Assembly (NCBI GenBank): GCA_900756155.1
Contig: CAAEJV010000003.1
Coordinates: 1 to 64,000 of the forward strand
Reading direction: 5' to 3'
Length of the DNA stretch: 64,000 nucleotides
Source: Pasteurellaceae bacterium
GTDB lineage: Bacteria; Pseudomonadota; Gammaproteobacteria; Enterobacterales; Pasteurellaceae
Position numbers and translations under genes: made by a program. The notes beneath the pieces are model-generated. The model did not search any database. It was not told where the DNA came from and was given only the letters and a program-made list of their open reading frames with translations. Every line of letters starts with the position of its first letter. The first letter of the stretch is position 1. Below, piece after piece: positions 8,772 to 18,993 of the stretch.

Positions 8772-9749
8772 GGCATCATCAATAGAAATTAAGCCTAGGT
8801 TCGTTTCCTCTTTCCCTTTTGGCGGGCAGAAAGCAAGATGTTTGTCTGCATCGTTAATCGGTTTCCAACGACGAGGCTGAGATGAGCGACTGTTTGGATA
8901 GAATCCAATCGTTGGCACATTGAATGCACTGCTTAAATGTAATGGTCCAGTAGAGCCAGCAATGAATAAATCCGCACAAGCCAGAGAGTGTGCAAAATCA
9001 ACCAATCCTTTATTCTTATCGTAAACAACCACATTTGGACTGTCGATTTTTGCCGCTAACTCATGGGCTTTTTCACTTTCACCAGGTCCTGCAGTTAAGA
9101 TAATCTGACAATCAAATTCGCTTAACAAACCTTGTATCAATTGAGCATATTGTGTCAACGAAAGACTTGTTGCTGAACCACCTGTTCCGCTATGCACAAA
9201 CACCCATTTTTTATCTGCCGATAAACCGAATTGTTCTTGAAGAAAAACACGTTGATTTTTAACCGCACTTTCAGGAAGCGAAAGGTAAGGTGGTTTGGGT
9301 TCCACAATCGGCATGTTATGTTTCTTTAAGAATGCACGAGCAAGATCTTGATTGTACTCTGCTTCAGATTTTTCTGAGCGTGAACGGCGTTGTGTCAAAC
9401 GATGGTTATAAAAGATTTGCACCCATTTTGTTGCGGGTGCAAGACGATAAGGAATCCTACTTTTCCATGCTAATTTACCGTTATGGGTATTGGAAAAGAA
9501 GCTAATCATGCCATCAAATTGCTGCTCTTTGATTTCTTTAACAAGCCGATTGAAATCCGCTTTGTCGTTCTTGGCACTATCAATGATGACATCATCTAAA
9601 TAGGGGCAAATTTGGGCGAGCGGGGCAGTATAAGCCGGCACAAGTGCGGTCAGTTTTAGCTCGGGATTGGAGGCTTTCAACATCGCAAAAGCAGGGAATG
9701 CTTGAACAAAGTCGCCTAGTTTATCGTTGCGAATGACTAAAATTTTCAT
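8721..9749 (-). CDS. Glycosyltransferase family 9 (heptosyltransferase-like, LOS core)
   Basis: A 342-residue GT-B enzyme. It begins MKILVIRNDKLGDFVQAFPA, the nucleotide-sugar glycosyltransferase start of WaaC/WaaF/OpsX proteins, and carries the C-terminal donor site FIAGSTGPLHLSSAFNVPTIGFYP. It probably adds heptose (or a related sugar) to the lipooligosaccharide core at the inner face of the cytoplasmic membrane. It overlaps the O-antigen ligase gene by one base (TAATG), so both belong to one surface-glycan operon. An equivalent gene stands next to fbaA in H. influenzae. The exact sugar and acceptor cannot be read from sequence. Confidence 0.88.
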   Translation of the reverse strand: MKILVIRNDKLGDFVQAFPAFAMLKASNPELKLTALVPAYTAPLAQICPYLDDVIIDSAKNDKADFNRLVKEIKEQQFDGMISFFSNTHNGKLAWKSRIPYRLAPATKWVQIFYNHRLTQRRSRSEKSEAEYNQDLARAFLKKHNMPIVEPKPPYLSLPESAVKNQRVFLQEQFGLSADKKWVFVHSGTGGSATSLSLTQYAQLIQGLLSEFDCQIILTAGPGESEKAHELAAKIDSPNVVVYDKNKGLVDFAHSLACADLFIAGSTGPLHLSSAFNVPTIGFYPNSRSSQPRRWKPINDADKHLAFCPPKGKEETNLGLISIDDALVEIVPFVRKMWQASN

Positions 9750-10993
9750 TATTCTGCCTTCTGATGTGTTCGTATTGCAGCATAAAATACAATCGTTAAG
9801 AAAAAGTAAAAAATAGTACCTGAATTATGAACTAAGAAACCTTGGCTTAAGCCATAAATCATCACTGATAAAATATGGGCAACGCCTAAAGTGGAAATCA
9901 GCTTAACCTCATCATTCGTGGTGCTCAGCTTTTTCATAAAGGCACAGAGAGGAATAAATAAAACAGCAAGCAAGGCAAGCAACCCAATAATTCCGCGCTT
10001 TGAGAGGTCATCTAAATATTGGTTATGGGCATGAGTAAATTGCCCAATGTTACCTGTGGCAATTTTTTCTTTTGTTTCTTGTTTACGTTTTTCTGTTGCC
10101 CCTTGAATGCCCCAACCAAACAAAGGTTTTTCTTTTGTCATTTCAAGTGCACTTTTCCACATTTCAAAACGAGCGCCTAGAGAGGTGTTACCATTATTTT
10201 TGTCTAGATAAAGTTGGATATCTTTTTGAGCAACATTAATTCGCTCCATAATGCGGTTATTTGGCATTTGGCTAATTCCAATGCTCGCGACCACAATAAT
10301 TCCAAAGAAAGTCAGAAAAAAACGTTTTGAAAGAGAATGGCGATAAATATAAAGGATAACAATAAGTAAGACGGGTAATGCAATCCATCCACCTCGAGCG
10401 GTAGAAAGCAAACTTCCTACGATGCCACATAAACCACCAATAACACTAAGAGTGGTTAACTTTATGTCTTTTTTCTGATGGGCATAGAGGGCAATTATTA
10501 GGCTAAAAATACCTAATGACATAGAAATATCGCCCCCTTGAATATGCATAATTCGAGGATTTTGCTCAGGGCGTAGATTCAAGATAAATTTATCATAAAG
10601 TGCTACGCAAAGGGAAATAATACTACCAAGCGGAATAGAGTAACTCAAAACGCAAGTTTTGATAGGATATTTTAATAATAAAAGTAAAACAGGCACAAAG
10701 AAAACGACGCGGCTTGCAGTATCAAGATCGCGCATTTTCCCCCCGTTAATGCAGAGGGAAAGTACAAATGTAAGAAAATAAAAAAGGTAGCTATAAATTA
10801 ACCATTTATCAACTTTCGATAAGTTTAAAAGTGGTTTCTTGATTAAAGCATAAACGCCATAACCTAAACCGATTAACATCAGTAGAGCAGGCGCAGCATT
10901 ATATCCACCTTTGACAATAAATATCGAAAGAAAGAACAGCGTTACAGCAAAATTTATTGTAGTAGGTAACCAATTTTGTTTTGTTATTTGCAT
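9749..10993 (-). CDS. O-antigen ligase family membrane protein
   Basis: A 414-residue polytopic protein with about ten to twelve membrane segments. It has the Wzy_C/WaaL periplasmic loop with FGWGIQGATEKRK and THAHNQYLDDLSKRGIIGL, where the HxxN-type histidine is the expected catalytic residue. Such proteins transfer glycans to lipid A-core in the periplasm (WaaL) or polymerise O-units (Wzy); ligase is favoured by the neighbouring core glycosyltransferase. No O-antigen gene cluster is seen in the window, so the transferred glycan is unknown. Confidence 0.85.
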   Translation of the reverse strand: MQITKQNWLPTTINFAVTLFFLSIFIVKGGYNAAPALLMLIGLGYGVYALIKKPLLNLSKVDKWLIYSYLFYFLTFVLSLCINGGKMRDLDTASRVVFFVPVLLLLLKYPIKTCVLSYSIPLGSIISLCVALYDKFILNLRPEQNPRIMHIQGGDISMSLGIFSLIIALYAHQKKDIKLTTLSVIGGLCGIVGSLLSTARGGWIALPVLLIVILYIYRHSLSKRFFLTFFGIIVVASIGISQMPNNRIMERINVAQKDIQLYLDKNNGNTSLGARFEMWKSALEMTKEKPLFGWGIQGATEKRKQETKEKIATGNIGQFTHAHNQYLDDLSKRGIIGLLALLAVLFIPLCAFMKKLSTTNDEVKLISTLGVAHILSVMIYGLSQGFLVHNSGTIFYFFLTIVFYAAIRTHQKAE

Positions 10994-11021
10994 AGATAAT
11001 GGCCGATGTTTAGATTATGTA

Positions 11022-11051
11022 AAATAAAAAACCGCACTAACAAAGTGCGGT
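11022..11051 (-). terminator. Inverted USS pair terminator after fbaA
   Basis: ACCGCACT (11031-11038) and AGTGCGGT (11044-11051) form a stem. On the minus strand it is followed by a T-rich run (complement of 11022-11030), which ends the pgk-fbaA transcript. Confidence 0.85.
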
Positions 11052-11075
11052 CTCATTTTAGTCTATTTTTATGGA

Positions 11076-12155
<1,080 letters not shown>

Positions 12156-12212
12156 AGTTGTGTTTCCTTTTGTTTTGGAGGATTTATTCCTCCGTTTGAA
12201 GAATCAATATTT

Positions 12213-12234
12213 ATCCCCTCTGTGCAGAGGGGAT
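12213..12234 (-). other. Intercistronic hairpin between pgk and fbaA
   Basis: ATCCCCTCTG (12213-12222) and CAGAGGGGAT (12225-12234) form a strong GC-rich stem with no T run after it on the minus strand. An mRNA-stabilising or processing element is more likely than a terminator. A second short stem GGAGGA/TCCTCC (12177-12193) stands just before the fbaA ribosome site. Confidence 0.6.
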
Positions 12235-12247
12235 AGAAACCATTTAA

Positions 12248-13408
12248 TTAACCGTTCGCACGTTTTTCAAGAATTTCTACTGCAGGTAATACTTTACCTT
12301 CAACGAATTCTAAGAATGCACCGCCACCGGTAGAGATGTAAGAGATTTTATCTGCAATACCGAATAAATCGATAGCTGCTAAAGTATCACCACCCCCTGC
12401 GATAGAGAATGCATCGCTGTTTGCAATTGCGTGAGAGATGATTTCAGTACCTTTACGGAAGTTAGGGAACTCAAACACGCCAACCGGACCATTCCATAAA
12501 ACGGTTTTTGCATTTTTGATGATTTCAGCTAATTGTTCAGCAGATTTGTCACCAATATCGAAGATAGATTCGTCATCTTTTACTTCAGTCACTGATTTTT
12601 CTGTTGCAGGTGCAGTTTCAGAGAATTCAGTACCAACACGTACATCAACTGGAACTGGGATATCCGTGCTTGCTGCTAATTCTTTTGCTACAGGGATTAA
12701 ATCTGCTTCATATAGCGATTTACCCACATTGTGGCCCGCTGCTGCAATGAACGTATTTGCAATACCACCACCTACGATAATTTGGTCAGCAATTTTTGAA
12801 AGAGAGTTTAATACTTCTAATTTAGTGGAAACTTTAGAACCGCCTACAATCGCGACCATCGGACGAGCAGGCTCTTTTAATGCTTTGCCTAACGCATCTA
12901 ATTCTGCTGCAAGTAATGGACCTGCACAGGCAACTGGTGCAAACTCTGCTACGCCGTAAGTTGATGCTTGCGCACGGTGAGCCGTACCGAATGCATCCAT
13001 CACGAATACATCGCAAAGTGCGGCATATTTTTTACCTAATTCAGGATCGTTTTTCTTCTCACCTTTGTTTACACGTACGTTTTCTAAAACAACGATTTCG
13101 CCTTCTTTAACATCCACACCGTTTAAGTAGTCTTGTTCTAAACGCACATTGAAACCTGCGTCTTTTAAGTAATCAACAACCGGTTGTAAAGAGTCTTCAG
13201 GTTTGAATTCACCTTCAGTTGGACGACCTAAGTGAGAGGTAACCATCACTTTTGCGCCTTTCTCTAAAGCCAGTTTTAACGTCGGGATAGTCGCACGAAT
13301 ACGCGCATCAGATGTCACTTTGCCATCTTTTACCGGTACGTTTAAGTCCGCGCGAATAAATACACGTTTACCTTTTAAATCTAAGTCGGTCATTTTGATT
13401 ACTGACAT
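12248..13408 (-). CDS. pgk: Phosphoglycerate kinase
   Basis: A 386-residue two-domain kinase (E. coli 387) transferring phosphate from 1,3-bisphosphoglycerate to ADP. It shows the N-terminal RADLNVP, the substrate segment TSHLGRP, the hinge KVSTKLEVL and the nucleotide loop AGGGDTLAA. ATG 13408 is preceded by GAGGAAAGC. First gene of the pgk-fbaA operon. Confidence 0.97.
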   Translation of the reverse strand: MSVIKMTDLDLKGKRVFIRADLNVPVKDGKVTSDARIRATIPTLKLALEKGAKVMVTSHLGRPTEGEFKPEDSLQPVVDYLKDAGFNVRLEQDYLNGVDVKEGEIVVLENVRVNKGEKKNDPELGKKYAALCDVFVMDAFGTAHRAQASTYGVAEFAPVACAGPLLAAELDALGKALKEPARPMVAIVGGSKVSTKLEVLNSLSKIADQIIVGGGIANTFIAAAGHNVGKSLYEADLIPVAKELAASTDIPVPVDVRVGTEFSETAPATEKSVTEVKDDESIFDIGDKSAEQLAEIIKNAKTVLWNGPVGVFEFPNFRKGTEIISHAIANSDAFSIAGGGDTLAAIDLFGIADKISYISTGGGAFLEFVEGKVLPAVEILEKRANG

Positions 13409-13506
13409 AAGCTTTCCTCTTGGGTTAGTTAAAATTAAACGGGGACATTATACCTAGATCTTACTAGGTTGTAACGATGTAGATCAAATAAAAAAGCGAA
13501 TTATGC

Positions 13507-14220
13507 TTATTTAGGGCAATCGATTACTTGCCATTGACGATCATAGCAAATGAATAATTCATTATGGCTGGCGCCTAAATAAGCGCCTTTTAGTTGTGGA
13601 TTATTCTGCTTTATCCATTGAAATAATTCTTTACGGCTTAATTGTTCGTTTGGCAAGGAGAGTGATTCAAATAATGCTTTCTCTTGTTTGAAATAAGCTT
13701 CCGCTGAATCAAACGCACAGCTACCGTGTTTTTCCCATTCGCCTTGCAATAATTTTGCACCTGGCGAGATTGAAAGATAAGGTTCGAGGATTTCAATTGG
13801 AAGCGGTGCTAAATCACCCTTACAAAAACGTGGATGATCCGTAACAGAACGTGCATTTGCATTTTGTGGCCATAAGCCATGCACCACCCAGCCAAATTGA
13901 TTTTTTACATCGCATTGATATTGCGCTGAATCAGGTAAATTATTGCCATATTGCGCACGTTGTTTTTCACAGAATGCAGGCGACCAAGATAAGGCCAACA
14001 TATAGTAATCAACAGGGGCATTTTTATTTTGTCCAATGGCATCATCGCGCATGATGACATCATAATTTCCAAAATCTTTGGTGTTTTTGACCGCACTTTG
14101 GTTTTGTTGTTGTGTGGTTGTTGGGGCGGGTTTTGTGTCTTTTTTGTGTTCAGTGAAATATTGCCAAATACTAAATGCAGCAAGGGCAATAAGGGAAAGA
14201 GTGGAAACCTGTTTTTTCAT
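13507..14220 (-). CDS. rna: Ribonuclease I (RNase T2 family)
   Basis: A 237-residue protein with an N-terminal hydrophobic segment (residues 7-20) that may be a signal peptide or membrane anchor. The two RNase T2 catalytic boxes are HGLWPQ and EKHGSC, each with its histidine. E. coli RNase I is a periplasmic broad-specificity endoribonuclease of about 268 residues. It carries a USS in its N-terminal linker (near 14090). Divergent from the ferredoxin gene; same neighbour order as in H. influenzae. Confidence 0.92.
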   Translation of the reverse strand: MKKQVSTLSLIALAAFSIWQYFTEHKKDTKPAPTTTQQQNQSAVKNTKDFGNYDVIMRDDAIGQNKNAPVDYYMLALSWSPAFCEKQRAQYGNNLPDSAQYQCDVKNQFGWVVHGLWPQNANARSVTDHPRFCKGDLAPLPIEILEPYLSISPGAKLLQGEWEKHGSCAFDSAEAYFKQEKALFESLSLPNEQLSRKELFQWIKQNNPQLKGAYLGASHNELFICYDRQWQVIDCPK

Positions 14221-14295
14221 AAAAATCCTGTTTAAATTTTGTCAATTTTGCTTTTGTCGGCTATAATTCGCCGCTTTCTCATATAAAGGAATGGT

Positions 14296-14556
14296 ATGGC
14301 GTTACTGATCACAAACAAATGCACAAACTGCGATATGTGCCTCCCCGAATGCCCGAATGAAGCAATTTCAATCGGCGAGGAGATCTATGTGATCGATCCT
14401 GTGCTTTGTACGGAATGTGTCGGTCATTATGACACGCCAACTTGCCAAAAAGTTTGCCCGATTACAAACTGTATTAAGCCAGATCCTGAGCATCAAGAAA
14501 GCGAAGAGCAGCTTTGGGAACGTTTTGTGATGATTCACCATTCGGATAAGTTGTAG
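14296..14556 (+). CDS. yfhL: YfhL family 2x[4Fe-4S] ferredoxin
   Basis: An 86-residue small ferredoxin. First cluster motif CTNCDMCLPECP; second CTECVGHYDTPTCQKVCP with the family's enlarged spacing, then NCIKPDP. It carries electrons at low potential; its partner is unknown. RBS AAAGGAATGGT precedes ATG 14296. Followed after 29 bases by a small DUF1232 gene. Confidence 0.93.
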   Translation: MALLITNKCTNCDMCLPECPNEAISIGEEIYVIDPVLCTECVGHYDTPTCQKVCPITNCIKPDPEHQESEEQLWERFVMIHHSDKL

Positions 14557-14585
14557 AATTTACCTGATCTTTTTCTTTTCGTCCA

Positions 14586-14744
14586 ATGACTATGAATAAA
14601 ACAAAGTTAATTAAAATCGCCATCATTCTGATTTATTTGTTCAGTCCGATTGATATTTTGCCTGAAGCGGTGCTTGGTCCATTAGGTTTGGTGGATGATG
14701 CGGCAGCCATTGCTTTATTGATTCGAATTTTATTGAAAAAATAA
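14586..14744 (+). CDS. Small DUF1232 (YkvA-like) membrane protein
   Basis: A 52-residue frame from ATG 14586 (a second ATG lies at 14592) to TAA 14742-14744. The core YLFSPIDILPEAVLGPLGLVDD is typical of DUF1232: a short hydrophobic helix, SPIDxxP, and GxxDD. Function is unknown. The ribosome site is weak, so the start is uncertain by two codons. Probably transcribed with the ferredoxin gene. Confidence 0.78.
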   Translation: MTMNKTKLIKIAIILIYLFSPIDILPEAVLGPLGLVDDAAAIALLIRILLKK

Positions 14745-14820
14745 AAACTTGAATAAAATCAACCGCACTTTGCTTTTCTCATTCTTGCAAAATCCCGTCA
14801 ATTTCTCTAAACTACGCGTC

Positions 14821-14880
14821 GGAAAATTACTTTCCTCATCATTTCACTTTAAACGCTACCCGTGAGTAGCAAAAGGGACC
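14821..14880 (+). promoter_or_regulatory. Structured leader upstream of the MFS gene
   Basis: Two tandem hairpins: GGAAA/TTTCC (14821-14835) and GCTAC/GTAGC (14855-14870, loop CCGTGA). AAAA and GGG (14875-14877) follow at the ribosome-binding position before ATG 14887. The CC of the second loop could pair with GG of the ribosome site to make a pseudoknot. This may be a translational control element; it matches no riboswitch class I know. Confidence 0.45.
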
Positions 14881-14886
14881 TCAATC

Positions 14887-16101
14887 ATGACAAACGTCAA
14901 TCAATATGGCTGGAAAGCCTTGGTTGGATCAGCTGTCGGCTATGCGATGGATGGATTCGATCTTCTTATTCTTGGATTTATGCTTAGTGCCATTTCGGCC
15001 GATCTTAATTTAACTCCCGCACAATCTGGCTCATTAGTCACCTGGACACTTATTGGTGCTGTGGTGGGCGGTATTGTATTTGGTGCATTAAGCGATCGTT
15101 ATGGCCGTGTACGCGTGCTGACTTGGACAATCGTACTCTTCGCTGTATTCACCGGTTTATGTGCAATCGCACAAGGCTATTGGGATTTATTAATTTATCG
15201 CACCATCGCGGGTATCGGTTTGGGTGGTGAATTTGGTATCGGTATGGCATTAGCCATTGAAGCGTGGCCAGCAAAACACCGTGCAAAAGCTGCGTCTTAT
15301 GTGGCGTTAGGTTGGCAAGTTGGTGTGTTAGCGGCTGCATTACTTACCCCTGTATTGCTTCCACATATCGGCTGGCGCGGCATGTTCGTTGTTGGTATCT
15401 TCCCAGCGTTTGTGGCCTGGTATTTACGTACCCGTTTACACGAACCTGAAATTTTCTCACAAAAACAGACCGAACTTTCAACCCAAAAAATATCGAAACT
15501 GGAATCTTTCCAACTCTTAGTAAAAGATAAAGCAACTACAAAAGTAAGCCTTGGTATAGTGGTTTTAACGTCTGTACAAAACTTCGGTTACTACGGCATT
15601 ATGATTTGGATGCCAAACTTCTTATCTAAACAACTTGGCTTTAGTTTAACGAAATCAGGTTTATGGACGGCTGTTACGGTATGCGGGATGATGGCGGGGA
15701 TTTGGATCTTTGGTCGTCTAGCCGATAGAATCGGACGTAAACCAAGTTTCTTATTATTCCAACTTGGTGCCGTGATCAGCATCATCACTTACTCTCAATT
15801 AACTGACCCAACCGCTATGTTGGTGGCCGGTGCATTCTTAGGGATGTTTGTAAACGGCATGATGGGCGGTTATGGCGCATTAATGGCTGAAGCTTATCCG
15901 ACAGAAGCACGAGCAACGGCACAAAATGTGTTGTTTAACTTAGGTCGTGCTGTTGGTGGTTTTGGACCAGTTGTTGTCGGAGCGATTGTCTCTGCGTACT
16001 CATTCAGTATTGCAATTGCTTTCTTGGCGGTGATTTATGTCATCGACATGGTAGCGACAGTCTTCTTAGTGCCAGAATTAAAAGGCAAAGAATTGAGCTA
16101 A
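14887..16101 (+). CDS. MFS transporter, aromatic acid/H+ symporter-like
   Basis: A 404-residue, 12-helix major facilitator. The start GYAMDGFDLLILGFML (with Asp in helix 1) and the loop 2-3 motif GALSDRYGRVRVL are typical of the AAHS / sialic-acid type branch. GRLADRIGRKPSF is the second-half repeat and RTIAGIGLGGEFGIGMAL the helix 4 signature. Substrate unknown, probably a small organic acid taken up with protons. No catabolic genes adjoin it. It has its own leader and terminator, so it is a single-gene unit. Confidence 0.85.
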   Translation: MTNVNQYGWKALVGSAVGYAMDGFDLLILGFMLSAISADLNLTPAQSGSLVTWTLIGAVVGGIVFGALSDRYGRVRVLTWTIVLFAVFTGLCAIAQGYWDLLIYRTIAGIGLGGEFGIGMALAIEAWPAKHRAKAASYVALGWQVGVLAAALLTPVLLPHIGWRGMFVVGIFPAFVAWYLRTRLHEPEIFSQKQTELSTQKISKLESFQLLVKDKATTKVSLGIVVLTSVQNFGYYGIMIWMPNFLSKQLGFSLTKSGLWTAVTVCGMMAGIWIFGRLADRIGRKPSFLLFQLGAVISIITYSQLTDPTAMLVAGAFLGMFVNGMMGGYGALMAEAYPTEARATAQNVLFNLGRAVGGFGPVVVGAIVSAYSFSIAIAFLAVIYVIDMVATVFLVPELKGKELS

Positions 16102-16128
16102 GTGCGGTCAAAAAAATTCAAGTTTTTG

Positions 16129-16156
16129 AAAACATCGGTGTCAAAGCCGATGTTTT
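16129..16156 (+). terminator. Terminator after the MFS gene
   Basis: AAAACATCGG (16129-16138), loop TGTCAAAG, CCGATGTTTT (16147-16156) then T's. A USS stands between the stop codon and this stem. Confidence 0.9.
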
Positions 16157-16235
16157 TTATTTGTGAAAAATCAGCCAATTTCAACCGCACTTTGTGCTAA
16201 ACTATGGTCACTTTTTCCAATTTTGAAGAATTATC

Positions 16236-17939
16236 GTGTACGCTAAACGTTCAGTTTCTACTCGTATTGCTAAATATTTATTTGTGGTCATTATTTTCAT
16301 GGGCATTATTAGCTCATTGAGTTTGATCGTGATGGCCAGTAATAAATCGGATGCGGAAGCCATTAATATTTCCGGTTCTTTGCGTATGCAAAGTTATCGG
16401 CTATTAACGGAAATGGAACGTTCGCTGGATACGGTGGATCAGAATTTAGTGCGTTATCAACGCAGTCTCAATGCCGATGCTTTGCTGACAGTTCAAAATC
16501 AGCTTTTTGCGCCATCAGGTGTGAGAGAGTCCTATCAAGAAATCCTTAAACGCTGGACGGTGATGTCCGATTTTGCACGTAGCCATCAAATTGAAAAATA
16601 TCACGCCGAACTAAAAAGTTATGTACAAGATGTCGATGATTTTGTGTTGGAATTGCAACGCTTTGCTGAACTAAAATGGATTATTGCAGTTTCGGTATTG
16701 TGTGTTTCCATGCTATTGATTCTTGCGATGGTGTCTTATGTGATTTGGTATATGAAGCGCGAAGTCGTGAAGCCTTTAGAGCAGATGACCAAAGCCAGCA
16801 TGCAAGTACAAATGGGGCAGTTTAACCATATCCAGCTTGATACAGAAAGCAATAATGAACTGGGTATTTTAGCGAAAGTGTTTACCCAAATGTCATCAGA
16901 GTTAGGGCGACTTTATTCGCGTTTAGAAGATGCGGTAAATGAGCAAACGCAAAAGTTGCGTCAAACCAACCGCTCTTTAACAACACTTTATCAAAGCTCA
17001 CAGTTACTTACGCCCACGAAGATTAATGATAAAATTCTCAGCCAAGTGCTCAATCATATTCGTGTCAGCGAACATTTACGCTACATTGAGTTAGAAATTT
17101 TCGGATCAGAACATTGGGAAATTTCTTTTGGTCAAAAAGATCCTAAACAATCACTTCAAGTCGAAGAACTTTCCATTGAAAATGAAAACTTAGCAGTGCT
17201 CTCATGGCAAGCCGGTTTACCTTGTCCCGATCCGCGAATGATGAAAAACCTAGGACAAATGGTGGCAAAAGCGTTGTATTCACACAAAACGCAACGCCAA
17301 CAAGAGCAACTCTTATTGATGGAAGAGCGGTCAATTATTGCCAGGGAATTACATGACTCGTTGGCGCAAGTACTGTCTTTCTTACAAATTCAATTAACGT
17401 TGTTAAAGCATAATTTGAAGAAAGAAGATGAAAAATCAAAAGAAAAAAGTATTGCCATCATTGGTGAATTTGAACAAGCCTTATCAGATGGTTATTCTCA
17501 ATTACGAGAATTATTGGCGACCTTCCGTTTAACGGTGCAAGAAGCCAATTTACAGGTTGCCTTGGAGCAAGTTATCGAAAGTTTGCGTTCACAAACGAAG
17601 ATGCAAATGACCGTAGAATGCAGTTTACCATCACAAAGTTTAAATCCGCAAGAGTTAGTGCACGTTCTGCAAATTGTACGTGAGGCAACGTTAAATGCGA
17701 TTAAACACTCAAAAGGCACGCTGATTGAAGTGAAAGCCCATATTAATGCCGAGGGTGAATATGAAATTCTTGTGCAAGATAATGGTGTCGGGATTCCGAC
17801 ATTAGATGAGCCAGAAGGGCATTATGGTTTAAATATCATGACTGAGCGCAGTCGACAATTAAATGCTCAGCTTACAATTTCAAAAGGGGAGCAAGGTGGT
17901 ACTATCGTGAAAATCACGCTTCCTCACACGTTTTTTTAA
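16236..17939 (+). CDS. narQ: Nitrate/nitrite sensor histidine kinase NarQ
   Basis: A 567-residue membrane kinase starting at GTG 16236. Helix 1 (about 13-32) and helix 2 (about 146-172) frame a periplasmic sensor domain whose P-box ISGSLRMQSYRL binds nitrate. A HAMP domain follows, then a cysteine-containing linker, the HisKA_3 dimerisation box RELHDSLAQVLSFLQ with phospho-acceptor His373, and a GHKL ATPase (NAIKHSKGT, DNGVGI). It phosphorylates NarP to control anaerobic nitrate/nitrite respiration. No response regulator adjoins. Same order narQ-murB-rpoH as H. influenzae. Confidence 0.95.
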   Translation: MYAKRSVSTRIAKYLFVVIIFMGIISSLSLIVMASNKSDAEAINISGSLRMQSYRLLTEMERSLDTVDQNLVRYQRSLNADALLTVQNQLFAPSGVRESYQEILKRWTVMSDFARSHQIEKYHAELKSYVQDVDDFVLELQRFAELKWIIAVSVLCVSMLLILAMVSYVIWYMKREVVKPLEQMTKASMQVQMGQFNHIQLDTESNNELGILAKVFTQMSSELGRLYSRLEDAVNEQTQKLRQTNRSLTTLYQSSQLLTPTKINDKILSQVLNHIRVSEHLRYIELEIFGSEHWEISFGQKDPKQSLQVEELSIENENLAVLSWQAGLPCPDPRMMKNLGQMVAKALYSHKTQRQQEQLLLMEERSIIARELHDSLAQVLSFLQIQLTLLKHNLKKEDEKSKEKSIAIIGEFEQALSDGYSQLRELLATFRLTVQEANLQVALEQVIESLRSQTKMQMTVECSLPSQSLNPQELVHVLQIVREATLNAIKHSKGTLIEVKAHINAEGEYEILVQDNGVGIPTLDEPEGHYGLNIMTERSRQLNAQLTISKGEQGGTIVKITLPHTFF

Positions 17940-17948
17940 GGAAAGTTA

Positions 17949-18974
17949 ATGCAAAGTTTACAGCCGTTTCACACCTTCAATATTCCGGCAAATGCACGTG
18001 AAATTATTGAAGCCACATCGATTGAACAAATCCAACAAGCTTGGCAAAAAGCACAAGCTGAAAATCTACCTGTCTTATTTTTAGGCCAAGGCAGCAACAT
18101 GCTGTTTTTAGAAGATTTCCAAGGTGTTGTAATTGTTAACCGTTTATCGGGTATTCAACATACAGAAGATAGTGATTACCATTATTTGCATGTTAATGGT
18201 GGCGAAAATTGGCATCAGTTAGTGGAATGGTCACTCTCTCAAGGGATTGACGGCTTAGAAAATCTCGCACTCATTCCCGGTTGTGCCGGCTCAGCACCGA
18301 TTCAAAATATTGGCGCGTATGGCATAGAATTTAAAGATGTGTGCGATTACGTGGATGTATTGAATCTCAACACGGGCGAACAATTCCGTTTACAGGCGAA
18401 CGAATGTGAATTTGGTTATCGTGAAAGTATTTTTAAGCATCGCTATGCACAAGGCTATGTGATTACGGCGGTTGGCTTGAAATTAGCTAAAAATTGGCAA
18501 CCTATTCTAAAATATGGCTCATTAGTGAATTTTGATCCTCAAACGGTAACGGCAAAACAAGTGTTTGATGAAGTATGCCATATTCGCCGCAGCAAATTGC
18601 CAGATCCTAAAGAATTTGGTAATGCGGGCAGTTTCTTCAAAAATCCGGTGGTGAGTGCAGAGCAATTTGCGAAAATTCAAAAACAGGTCGAAAATCTACC
18701 GCACTTTCCACAACCAGATGGTTCAGTGAAACTGGCAGCGGGTTGGTTAATCGATCAATGCCATTTAAAAGGATTTCAAATCGGTGGCGCGGCCGTTCAT
18801 CAACAGCAGGCTTTAGTGCTGATTAATAAAGGTAATGCCACTGGACAGGATGTTGTTAAGCTAGCACATCATATCCGTCAAACTGTAGCGGATAAATTTG
18901 GTGTGTATTTACAGCCAGAGGTACGCTTTATGGGCGCAAATGGCGAAGTAAATTCAGAGCAAGCCATTAGTTAA
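17949..18974 (+). CDS. murB: UDP-N-acetylenolpyruvoylglucosamine reductase
   Basis: A 341-residue FAD enzyme (E. coli 342), type I MurB, reducing the enolpyruvyl group to make UDP-MurNAc in peptidoglycan synthesis. Visible are FLGQGSNMLFLEDF, the FAD-binding IPGCAGSAPIQNIGAYG, the active-site YRESIFKHR and GNAGSFFKNP with its proton-donor Ser. It lies 9 bases after narQ, with AAGGAAAG as ribosome site. Confidence 0.96.
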   Translation: MQSLQPFHTFNIPANAREIIEATSIEQIQQAWQKAQAENLPVLFLGQGSNMLFLEDFQGVVIVNRLSGIQHTEDSDYHYLHVNGGENWHQLVEWSLSQGIDGLENLALIPGCAGSAPIQNIGAYGIEFKDVCDYVDVLNLNTGEQFRLQANECEFGYRESIFKHRYAQGYVITAVGLKLAKNWQPILKYGSLVNFDPQTVTAKQVFDEVCHIRRSKLPDPKEFGNAGSFFKNPVVSAEQFAKIQKQVENLPHFPQPDGSVKLAAGWLIDQCHLKGFQIGGAAVHQQQALVLINKGNATGQDVVKLAHHIRQTVADKFGVYLQPEVRFMGANGEVNSEQAIS

Positions 18975-18993
18975 TTTATAGAGGAAAGCAATC

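Noticed and set aside
14855..14880. preQ1-I riboswitch before the MFS gene
   Set aside because: The loop is only six bases and the conserved tail sequence is missing; only a general pseudoknot possibility remains.
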